Shown: in pieces, positions 54,212 through 64,000 of the stretch
Numbering within the stretch: the stretch's first letter is position 1
How the letters are laid out: each line of letters starts with the position of its first letter
Source: Haliclystus octoradiatus
Lineage: Eukaryota; Cnidaria; Staurozoa; Stauromedusae; Haliclystidae
Length of the DNA: 64,000 nt
Direction of reading: 5' to 3'
Assembly (NCBI GenBank): GCA_916610825.1
Contig: CAKAJK010000007.1
Coordinates: 62,001 to 126,000, forward strand
Made by a program: the position numbers and the translations under genes
The notes under the pieces: generated by a model
What the model saw: only the letters and a program-made list of their open reading frames with translations
Database searches by the model: none
What the model was told of the DNA's origin: nothing

Positions 54212-56679
54212 GAAGATTTCCTTTGTTTAAAGTTGAAAATTTGAAACTGTAAAATAGAAGTTTTGAATACAATATTCTTGTTCAGAATTTTTCACTGATT
54301 CCAAATATACTATTTGTGAAACGATTACGCCATTATAACTCGAGAAATTCTTGTTTTAGTTTGACATACAAAACTTTGTTAAAATTCGAAATTTCAAAAC
54401 TGTACATTTTAAACTTTTGAGAACATTATTCTTGTTCAGAATTTTGCACTGATTCCAAATATACTATTTGTGAAATGACTGCTCAACTATAACTCGAGTA
54501 ATTCGTGTTTGAAGATTTCCTTTGTTTGAAGTTGAAAATTTGAAACTGTTAAATAGAAGTTTTGAATACAATATTCTTGTTCAGAATTTTTCACTGATTC
54601 CAAATATACTATTTGTGAAACGATTACGCCATTATAACTCGAGAAATTCTTGTTTTAGTTTGACGTACAAAACTTTGTTAAAATTCGAAATTTCAAAACT
54701 GTACATTTTAAACTTTTGAGAACATTATTCTTGTTCAGAATTTTGCACTGATTCCAAATATACTATTTGTGAAATGATTGCTCAACTATAACTCGAGTAA
54801 TTCGTGTTTGAAGATTTCCTTTGTTTAAAGTTGAAAATTTGAAACTGTTAAATAGAAGTTTTGAATACAATATTATTGTTCAGAATTTTTTACTGATTCC
54901 AAATATACTATTTGTGAAACGGTTACGCCATTATAACTCGAGAAATTCTTGTTTTAGTTTGACATACAAAACTTTGTTAAAATTCTAAATTTCAAAACTG
55001 TACATTTTAAACTTTTGAGAACATTATTCTTGTTCAGAAGTTTGCACTGATTCCAAATATACTATTTGTGAAATGATTGCTCAACTATAACTCGAGTAAT
55101 TAGTGTTTGAAGATTTCCTTTGTTTAAAGTTGAAAATTTGAAACTGTAAAATAGAAGTTTTGAATACAATATTCTTGTTCAGAATTTTTCACTGATTCCA
55201 AATATACTATTTGTGAAACGATTACGCCATTATAACTCGAGAAATTCTTGTTTTAGTTTGACATACAAAACTTTGTTAAAATTCGAAATTTCAAAACTGT
55301 ACATTTTAAACTTTTGAGAACATTATTCTTGTTCAGAATTTTGCACTGATTCCAAATATACTATTTGTGAAATGATTGCTCAACTATAACTCGAGTAATT
55401 CGTGTTTGAAGATTTCCTTTGTTTAAAGTTGAAAATTTGAAACTGTTAAATAGAAGTTTTGAATACAATATTATTGTTCAGAATTTTTTACTGATTCCAA
55501 ATATACTATTTGTGAAACGGTTACGCCATTATAACTCGAGAAATTCTTGTTTTAGTTTGACGTACAAAACTTTGTTAAAATTTGAAATTTCAAAACTGTA
55601 CATTTTAAACTTTTGAGAACATTATTCTTGTTCAGAATTTTGCACTGATTCCAAATATACTATTTGTGAAATGATTGCTCAACTATAACTCGAGTAATTC
55701 GTGTTTGAAGATTTCCTTTGTTTAAAGTTGAAAATTTGAAACTGTTAAATAGAAGTTTTGAATACAATATTATTGTTCAGAATTTTTTACTGATTCCAAA
55801 TATACTATTTGTGAAACGGTTACGCCATTATAACTCGAGAAATTCTTGTTTTAGTTTGACATACAAAACTTTGTTAAAATTCGAAATTTCAAAACTGTAC
55901 ATTTTAAACTTTTGAGAACATTATTCTTGTTCAGAAGTTTGCACTGATTCCAAATATACTATTTGTGAAATGATTGCTCAACTATAACTCGAGTAATTAG
56001 TGTTTGAAGATTTCCCTTGTTTAAAGTTGAAAATTTGAAACTGTTAAATAGAAGTTTTGAATACAATATTCTTGTTCAGAATTTTTCACTGATTCCAAAT
56101 ATACTATTTGTGAAACGATTAAGCCATTATAACTCGGGAAATTCTTGTTTTAGTTTGACGTACAAAACTTTGTTAAAATTCGAAATTTCAAAACTGTACA
56201 TTTTAAACTTTTGAGAACATTATTCTTGTTCAGAATTTTGCACTGATTCCAAATATACTATTTGTGAAATGATTGCTCAACTATAACTCGAGTAATTCGT
56301 GTTTGAAGATTTCCTTTGTTTAAAGTTGAAAATTTGAAACTGTTAAATAGAAGTTTTGAATACAATATTATTGTTCAGAATTTTTTACTGATTCCAAATA
56401 TACTATTTGTGAAACGGTTACTCCATTATAACTCGAGAAATTCTTGTTTTAGTTTAACATACAAAACTTTGTTAAAATTCGAAATTTCAAAACTGTACAT
56501 TTTAAACTTTTGAGAACATTATTCTTGTTCAGAATTTTGCACTGATTCCAAATATACTATTTGTGAAATGACTGCTCAACTATAACTCGAGTAATTCGTG
56601 TTTGAAGATTTCCTTTGTTTGAAGTTGAAAATTTGAAACTGTTAAATAGAAGTTTTGAATACAATATTCTTGTTCAGAA
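54067..56679 (+). repeat. Left copy of a long-range duplication (offset 7321 bp)
   Basis: The unit order here (hybrid with aatacactattt, gtaaaatag dimer, tgtttgaag dimer, tattattg dimer, gtaaaatag dimer, aaaatttgaaatttc dimer, tattattg dimer, tttcccttg dimer, cggttactcc dimer, tgtttgaag dimer) is repeated unit for unit at 61388-64000. The offset is 24 dimers plus one 145-bp hybrid. Confidence 0.85.
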
Positions 56680-58397
56680 TTTTTCACTGATTCCAAATAT
56701 ACTATTTGTGAAACGATTACGCCATTATAACTCGAGAAATTCTTGTTTTAGTTTGACGTACAAAACTTTGTTAAAATTCGAAATTTCAAAACTGTACATT
56801 TTAAACTTTTGAGAACATTATTCTTGTTCAGAATTTTGCACTGATTCCAAATATACTATTTGTGAAATGATTGCTCAACTATAACTCGAGTAATTCGTGT
56901 TTGAAGATTTCCTTTGTTTAAAGTTGAAAATTTGAAACTGTTAAATAGAAGTTTTGAATACAATATTATTGTTCAGAATTTTTTACTGATTCCAAATATA
57001 CTATTTGTGAAACGGTTACGCCATTATAACTCGAGAAATTCTTGTTTTAGTTTGACATACAAAACTTTGTTAAAATTCGAAATTTCAAAACTGTACATTT
57101 TAAACTTTTGATAACATTATTCTTGTTCAGAATTTTGCACTGATTCCAAATATACTATTTGTGAAATGATTGCTCAACTATAACTCGAGTAATTCGTGTT
57201 TGAAGATTTCCTTTGTTTGAAGTTGAAAATTTGAAACTGTTAAATAGAAGTTTTGAATACAATATTCTTGTTCAGAATTTTTCACTGATTCCAAATATAC
57301 TATTTGTGAAACGATTACGCCATTATAACTCGAGAAATTCTTGTTTTAGTTTGACGTACAAAACTTTGTTAAAATTCGAAATTTCAAAACTGTACATTTT
57401 AAACTTTTGAGAACATTATTCTTGTTCAGAATTTTGCACTGATTCCAAATATACTATTTGTGAAATGATTGCTCAACTATAACTCGAGTAATTCGTGTTT
57501 GAAGATTTCCTTTGTTTAAAGTTGAAAATTTGAAACTGTTAAATAGAAGTTTTGAATACAATATTATTGTTCAGAATTTTTTACTGATTCCAAATATACT
57601 ATTTGTGAAACGGTTACGCCATTATAACTCGAGAAATTCTTGTTTTAGTTTGACATACAAAACTTTGTTAAAATTCGAAATTTCAAAACTGTACATTTTA
57701 AACTTTTGAGAACATTATTCTTGTTCAGAAGTTTGCACTGATTCCAAATATACTATTTGTGAAATGATTGCTAAACTATAACTCGAGTAATTAGTGTTTG
57801 AAGATTTCCTTTGTTTAAAGTTGAAAATTTGAAACTGTAAAATAGAAGTTTTGAATACAATATTCTTGTTCAGAATTTTTCACTGATTCCAAATATACTA
57901 TTTGTGAAACGATTACGCCATTATAACTCGAGAAATTCTTGTTTTAGTTTGACATACAAAACTTTGTTAAAATTCGAAATTTCAAAACTGTACATTTTAA
58001 ACTTTTGAGAACATTATTCTTGTTCAGAATTTTGCACTGATTCCAAATATACTATTTGTGAAATGACTGCTCAACTATAACTCGAGTAATTCGTGTTTGA
58101 AGATTTCCTTTGTTTGAAGTTGAAAATTTGAAACTGTTAAATAGAAGTTTTGAATACAATATTCTTGTTCAGAATTTTTCACTGATTCCAAATATACTAT
58201 TTGTGAAACGATTACGCCATTATAACTCGAGAAATTCTTGTTTTAGTTTGACGTACAAAACTTTGTTAAAATTCGAAATTTCAAAACTGTACATTTTAAA
58301 CTTTTGAGAACATTATTCTTGTTCAGAATTTTGCACTGATTCCAAATATACTATTTGTGAAATGATTGCTCAACTATAACTCGAGTAATTCGTGTTT

Positions 58398-61387
58398 GAA
58401 GATTTCCTTTGTTTAAAGTTGAAAATTTGAAACTGTTAAATAGAAGTTTTGAATACAATATTATTGTTCAGAATTTTTTACTGATTCCAAATATACTATT
58501 TGTGAAACGGTTACTCCATTATAACTCGAGAAATTCTTGTTTTAGTTTGACATACAAAACTTTGTTAAAATTCGAAATTTCAAAACTGTACATTTTAAAC
58601 TTTTGAGAACATTATTCTTGTTCAGAATTTTGCACTGATTCCAAATATACTATTTGTGAAATGACTGCTCAACTATAACTCGAGTAATTCGTGTTTGAAG
58701 ATTTCCTTTGTTTGAAGTTGAAAATTTGAAACTGTTAAATAGAAGTTTTGAATACAATATTCTTGTTCAGAATTTTTCACTGATTCCAAATATACTATTT
58801 GTGAAACGATTACGCCATTATAACTCGAGAAATTCTTGTTTTAGTTTGACGTACAAAACTTTCTTAAAATTCGAAATTTCAAAACTGTACATTTTAAACT
58901 TTTGAGAACATTATTCTTGTTCAGAATTTTGCACTGATTCCAAATATACTATTTGTGAAATGATTGCTCAACTATAACTCGAGTAATTCGTGTTTGAAGA
59001 TTTCCTTTGTTTGAAGTTGAAAATTTGAAACTGTTAAATAGAAGTTTTGAATACAATATTCTTGTTCAGAATTTTTCACTGATTCCAAATATACTATTTG
59101 TGAAACGATTACGCCATTATAACTCGAGAAATTCTTGTTTTAGTTTGACGTACAAAACTTTGTTAAAATTCGAAATTTCAAAACTGTACATTTTAAACTT
59201 TTGAGAACATTATTCTTGTTCAGAATTTTGCACTGATTCCAAATATACTATTTGTGAAATGATTGCTCAACTATAACTCGAGTAATTCGTGTTTGAAGAT
59301 TTCCTTTGTTTAAAGTTGAAAATTTGAAACTGTAAAATAGAAGTTTTGAATACAATATTCTTGTTCAGAATTTTTCACTGATTCCAAATATACTATTTGT
59401 GAAACGATTACGCCATTATAACTCGAGAAATTCTTGTTTTAGTTTGACATACAAAACTTTGTTAAAATTCGAAATTTCAAAACTGTACATTTTAAACTTT
59501 TGAGAACATTATTCTTGTTCAGAATTTTGCACTGATTCCAAATATACTATTTGTGAAATGACTGCTCAACTATAACTCGAGTAATTCGTGTTTGAAGATT
59601 TCCTTTGTTTGAAGTTGAAAATTTGAAACTGTTAAATAGAAGTTTTGAATACAATATTCTTGTTCAGAATTTTTCACTGATTCCAAATATACTATTTGTG
59701 AAACGATTACGCCATTATAACTCGAGAAATTCTTGTTTTAGTTTGACGTACAAAACTTTGTTAAAATTCGAAATTTCAAAACTGTACATTTTAAACTTTT
59801 GAGAACATTATTCTTGTTCAGAATTTTGCACTGATTCCAAATATACTATTTGTGAAATGATTGCTCAACTATAACTCGAGTAATTCGTGTTTGAAGATTT
59901 CCTTTGTTTAAAGTTGAAAATTTGAAACTGTTAAATAGAAGTTTTGAATACAATATTATTGTTCAGAATTTTTTACTGATTCCAAATATACTATTTGTGA
60001 AACGGTTACTCCATTATAACTCGAGAAATTCTTGTTTTAGTTTGACATACAAAACTTTGTTAAAATTCGAAATTTCAAAACTGTACATTTTAAACTTTTG
60101 AGAACATTATTCTTGTTCAGAATTTTGCACTGATTCCAAATATACTATTTGTGAAATGACTGCTCAACTATAACTCGAGTAATTCGTGTTTGAAGATTTC
60201 CTTTGTTTGAAGTTGAAAATTTGAAACTGTTAAATAGAAGTTTTGAATACAATATTCTTGTTCAGAATTTTTCACTGATTCCAAATATACTATTTGTGAA
60301 ACGATTACGCCATTATAACTCGAGAAATTCTTGTTTTAGTTTGACGTACAAAACTTTCTTAAAATTCGAAATTTCAAAACTGTACATTTTAAACTTTTGA
60401 GAACATTATTCTTGTTCAGAATTTTGCACTGATTCCAAATATACTATTTGTGAAATGATTGCTCAACTATAACTCGAGTAATTCGTGTTTGAAGATTTCC
60501 TTTGTTTGAAGTTGAAAATTTGAAACTGTTAAATAGAAGTTTTGAATACAATATTCTTGTTCAGAATTTTTCACTGATTCCAAATATACTATTTGTGAAA
60601 CGATTACGCCATTATAACTCGAGAAATTCTTGTTTTAGTTTGACGTACAAAACTTTGTTAAAATTCGAAATTTCAAAACTGTACATTTTAAACTTTTGAG
60701 AACATTATTCTTGTTCAGAATTTTGCACTGATTCCAAATATACTATTTGTGAAATGATTGCTCAACTATAACTCGAGTAATTCGTGTTTGAAGATTTCCT
60801 TTGTTTAAAGTTGAAAATTTGAAACTGTTAAATAGAAGTTTTGAATACAATATTATTGTTCAGAATTTTTTACTGATTCCAAATATACTATTTGTGAAAC
60901 GGTTACTCCATTATAACTCGAGAAATTCTTGTTTTAGTTTGACATACAAAACTTTGTTAAAATTCGAAATTTCAAAACTGTACATTTTAAACTTTTGAGA
61001 ACATTATTCTTGTTCAGAATTTTGCACTGATTCCAAATATACTATTTGTGAAATGACTGCTCAACTATAACTCGAGTAATTCGTGTTTGAAGATTTCCTT
61101 TGTTTGAAGTTGAAAATTTGAAACTGTTAAATAGAAGTTTTGAATACAATATTCTTGTTCAGAATTTTTCACTGATTCCAAATATACTATTTGTGAAACG
61201 ATTACGCCATTATAACTCGAGAAATTCTTGTTTTAGTTTGACGTACAAAACTTTCTTAAAATTCGAAATTTCAAAACTGTACATTTTAAACTTTTGAGAA
61301 CATTATTCTTGTTCAGAATTTTGCACTGATTCCAAATATACTATTTGTGAAATGATTGCTCAACTATAACTCGAGTAATTCGTGTTT
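58398..61387 (+). repeat. Local 1495- and 897-bp repeats
   Basis: A three-dimer order (tattattg/cggttactcc, then tgtttgaag with aactttcttaaaa, then tgtttgaag) occurs at 58398, 59893 and, for its first two dimers, 60790. The first copy has two additional dimers (59295 and 59594), which makes it 1495 bp. The marker aactttcttaaaa occurs only in dimers 58697, 60192 and 61089. Confidence 0.87.
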
Positions 61388-61532
61388 GAAGATTTCCTTT
61401 GTGTAAAGTTGAAAATTTGAAACTGTTAAATAGAAGTTTTGAATACAATATTCTTGTTCAGAATTTTTCACTGATTCCAAATACACTATTTGTGAAATGA
61501 CTGCTCAAGTATAACTCGAGTAATTCGTGTTT
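61388..61532 (+). repeat. Single A/B hybrid, last in the window
   Basis: It is tttgtgtaaag type and carries the rare aatacactattt shared with 54067-54211. It lacks the partner hybrid that precedes all the others in zone 3. It marks the left edge of a duplicated block. Confidence 0.93.
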
Positions 61533-63924
61533 GAAGATTTCCTTTGTTTAAAGTTGAAAATTTGAAACTGTAAAATAGAAGTTTTGAATACAATATTCTT
61601 GTTCAGAATTTTTCACTGATTCCAAATATACTATTTGTGAAACGATTACGCCATTATAACTCGAGAAATTCTTGTTTTAGTTTGACATACAAAACTTTGT
61701 TAAAATTCGAAATTTCAAAACTGTACATTTTAAACTTTTGAGAACATTATTCTTGTTCAGAATTTTGCACTGATTCCCAATATACTATTTGTGAAATGAG
61801 TGCTCAACTATAACTCGAGTAATTCGTGTTTGAAGATTTCCTTTGTTTGAAGTTGAAAATTTGAAACTGTTAAATAGAAGTTTTGAATACAATATTCTTG
61901 TTCAGAATTTTTCACTGATTCCAAATATACTATTTGTGAAACGATTACGCCATTATAACTCGAGAAATTCTTGTTTTAGTTTGACGTACAAAACTTTGTT
62001 AAAATTCGAAATTTCAAAACTGTACATTTTAAACTTTTGAGAACATTATTCTTGTTCAGAATTTTGCACTGATTCCAAATATACTATTTGTGAAATGATT
62101 GCTCAACTATAACTCGAGTAATTCGTGTTTGAAGATTTCCTTTGTTTAAAGTTGAAAATTTGAAACTGTTAAATAGAAGTTTTGAATACAATATTATTGT
62201 TCAGAATTTTTTACTGATTCCAAATATACTATTTGTGAAACGGTTACGCCATTATAACTCGAGAAATTCTTGTTTTAGTTTGACATACAAAACTTTGTTA
62301 AAATTCGAAATTTCAAAACTGTACATTTTAAACTTTTGAGAACATTATTCTTGTTCAGAAGTTTGCACTGATTCCAAATATACTATTTGTGAAATGATTG
62401 CTCAACTATAACTCGAGTAATTAGTGTTTGAAGATTTCCTTTGTTTAAAGTTGAAAATTTGAAACTGTAAAATAGAAGTTTTGAATACAATATTCTTGTT
62501 CAGAATTTTTCACTGATTCCAAATATACTATTTGTGAAACGATTACGCCATTATAACTCGAGAAATTCTTGTTTTAGTTTGACATACAAAACTTTGTTAA
62601 AATTCGAAATTTCAAAACTGTACATTTTAAACTTTTGAGAACATTATTCTTGTTCAGAATTTTGCACTGATTCCAAATATACTATTTGTGAAATGATTGC
62701 TCAACTATAACTCGAGTAATTCGTGTTTGAAGATTTCCTTTGTTTAAAGTTGAAAATTTGAAACTGTTAAATAGAAGTTTTGAATACAATATTATTGTTC
62801 AGAATTTTTTACTGATTCCAAATATACTATTTGTGAAACGGTTACGCCATTATAACTCGAGAAATTCTTGTTTTAGTTTGACGTACAAAACTTTGTTAAA
62901 ATTTGAAATTTCAAAACTGTACATTTTAAACTTTTGAGAACATTATTCTTGTTCAGAATTTTGCACTGATTCCAAATATACTATTTGTGAAATGATTGCT
63001 CAACTATAACTCGAGTAATTCGTGTTTGAAGATTTCCTTTGTTTAAAGTTGAAAATTTGAAACTGTTAAATAGAAGTTTTGAATACAATATTATTGTTCA
63101 GAATTTTTTACTGATTCCAAATATACTATTTGTGAAACGGTTACGCCATTATAACTCGAGAAATTCTTGTTTTAGTTTGACATACAAAACTTTGTTAAAA
63201 TTCGAAATTTCAAAACTGTACATTTTAAACTTTTGAGAACATTATTCTTGTTCAGAAGTTTGCACTGATTCCAAATATACTATTTGTGAAATGATTGCTC
63301 AACTATAACTCGAGTAATTAGTGTTTGAAGATTTCCCTTGTTTAAAGTTGAAAATTTGAAACTGTTAAATAGAAGTTTTGAATACAATATTCTTGTTCAG
63401 AATTTTTCACTGATTCCAAATATACTATTTGTGAAACGATTAAGCCATTATAACTCGGGAAATTCTTGTTTTAGTTTGACGTACAAAACTTTGTTAAAAT
63501 TCGAAATTTCAAAACTGTACATTTTAAACTTTTGAGAACATTATTCTTGTTCAGAATTTTGCACTGATTCCAAATATACTATTTGTGAAATGATTGCTCA
63601 ACTATAACTCGAGTAATTCGTGTTTGAAGATTTCCTTTGTTTAAAGTTGAAAATTTGAAACTGTTAAATAGAAGTTTTGAATACAATATTATTGTTCAGA
63701 ATTTTTTACTGATTCCAAATATACTATTTGTGAAACGGTTACTCCATTATAACTCGAGAAATTCTTGTTTTAGTTTGACATACAAAACTTTGTTAAAATT
63801 CGAAATTTCAAAACTGTACATTTTAAACTTTTGAGAACATTATTCTTGTTCAGAATTTTGCACTGATTCCAAATATACTATTTGTGAAATGACTGCTCAA
63901 CTATAACTCGAGTAATTCGTGTTT

Positions 63925-64000
63925 GAAGATTTCCTTTGTTTGAAGTTGAAAATTTGAAACTGTTAAATAGAAGTTTTGAATACAATATTCTTGTTCAGAA
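63925..64000 (+). repeat. Partial dimer cut by the window end
   Basis: These are the first 76 bases of a dimer of the tttgtttgaag type, ending inside the A core. The array continues to the right. Confidence 0.95.

Larger units (their letters stand above)
49455..56304 (+). repeat. 1785-bp higher-order repeat, length-variant copies
   Basis: The copies are 49455-51837 (2383 bp, two dimers longer), 51838-53622 (1785 bp) and 53623-56304 (2682 bp, three dimers longer). The longer copies carry a module with a gtaaaatag dimer after tagtgtttgaag and a dimer with aaaatttgaaatttc, placed at different positions in the order. Confidence 0.86.
1..64000 (+). repeat. Satellite DNA array, 299-bp A-B dimer unit, fills the window
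   Basis: The sequence is head-to-tail copies of one 299-bp unit with no interruption. Starting each unit at gaagatttcc, the stretch 8-63924 divides exactly into 197 dimers, 23 solitary 145-bp monomers and 11 solitary 154-bp monomers. Differences between copies are almost all single-base substitutions at a limited set of recurring positions. There is no inversion: every copy reads the same way. The layout (AT-rich, roughly 150-bp monomers, dimer unit, higher-order periods) is typical of centromeric or pericentromeric satellites in eukaryotes. That location is an inference; nothing in the window proves it. I cannot assign the family to a species. Confidence 0.98.
44100..64000 (+). repeat. Zone 3: 60 dimers and 13 A/B hybrids
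   Basis: The zone starts with the first dimer carrying tattattgttcag in A (44100). That variant then recurs to the window end. TGATCA and the one-base-deleted dimers are gone. A/B hybrids related to those of zone 1 return, but with agaagtttt instead of agaaatttt, and 12 of the 13 are in tandem pairs. All 60 dimers are 299 bp by spacing. Confidence 0.8.
61388..64000 (+). repeat. Right copy of the long-range duplication, running out of the window
   Basis: Colinear with 54067-56679 over ten units, including the shared aatacactattt. Private changes here are gattcccaatatac and tgagtgctc in the B of dimer 61533. The left border is at the hybrid; the right border is beyond the window. Confidence 0.85.

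Noticed and set aside
1-64000. CRISPR array
   Set aside because: The repeats are long (145-154 bp) and directly abutting; there are no unique spacers of constant size and no cas genes.
1-64000. Hidden unique gene or RNA gene between repeats
   Set aside because: The unit lengths account for every base from 8 to 63924, which leaves no room for other sequence.
1-64000. Naming the organism from the repeat
   Set aside because: The AT-rich, roughly 150-bp monomers and tataactcgag motif would fit several plant or insect satellites. I recognise no specific family and had no database.

Overview
The whole 64,000-base window is one uninterrupted head-to-tail satellite DNA array. I found no gene, RNA gene, transposon, CRISPR array or unique sequence in it. 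The basic unit is a 299-bp dimer of two diverged but related monomers: A (145 bp) and B (154 bp), about 27% GC in the one dimer I counted base by base (452-750). A and B share a nearly identical 48-bp core (47/48) and a second conserved box around taactcgag. The halves upstream of the core are clearly diverged, and B is 9 bp longer there. Such an array is typical of a eukaryotic centromere or pericentromere (plant, insect or other). I do not recognise the family and cannot name the organism.

With the dimer phase set at gaagatttcc, every base from 8 to 63,924 is accounted for: 197 A-B dimers (180 of 299 bp, 16 of 298 bp with the same one-base deletion, one of 300 bp), 23 solitary 145-bp A/B hybrid monomers and 11 solitary 154-bp B/A hybrid monomers. 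That makes 428 monomers, plus a 7-base head and a 76-base tail. The lengths sum exactly to 63,917. The two hybrid types are what unequal exchange between A and B inside the shared core would produce.

Three zones can be separated by diagnostic variants and hybrid type. Zone 1 (1-16716) has 52 dimers and 8 A/B hybrids, in higher-order periods of 1640 and 1042 bp. Zone 2 (16717-44099) has 85 dimers, all 11 B/A hybrids, all 16 one-base-deleted dimers and only 2 A/B hybrids. It carries a TGATCA variant and higher-order repeats of 4039, 3441, 3142 and 1946 bp that differ by whole dimers. Zone 3 (44100-64000) has 60 dimers and 13 A/B hybrids, 12 of them in tandem pairs. It is built on a 1785-bp 12-monomer higher-order repeat and contains a long-range duplication with a 7321-bp offset.

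A 65-codon open frame recurs in most dimers, but it opens only at TTG, never ATG, and is a by-product of homogenised repeats. Sizes and positions here were worked out by hand from the sequence. Statements that copies are identical are by eye, not from alignment.
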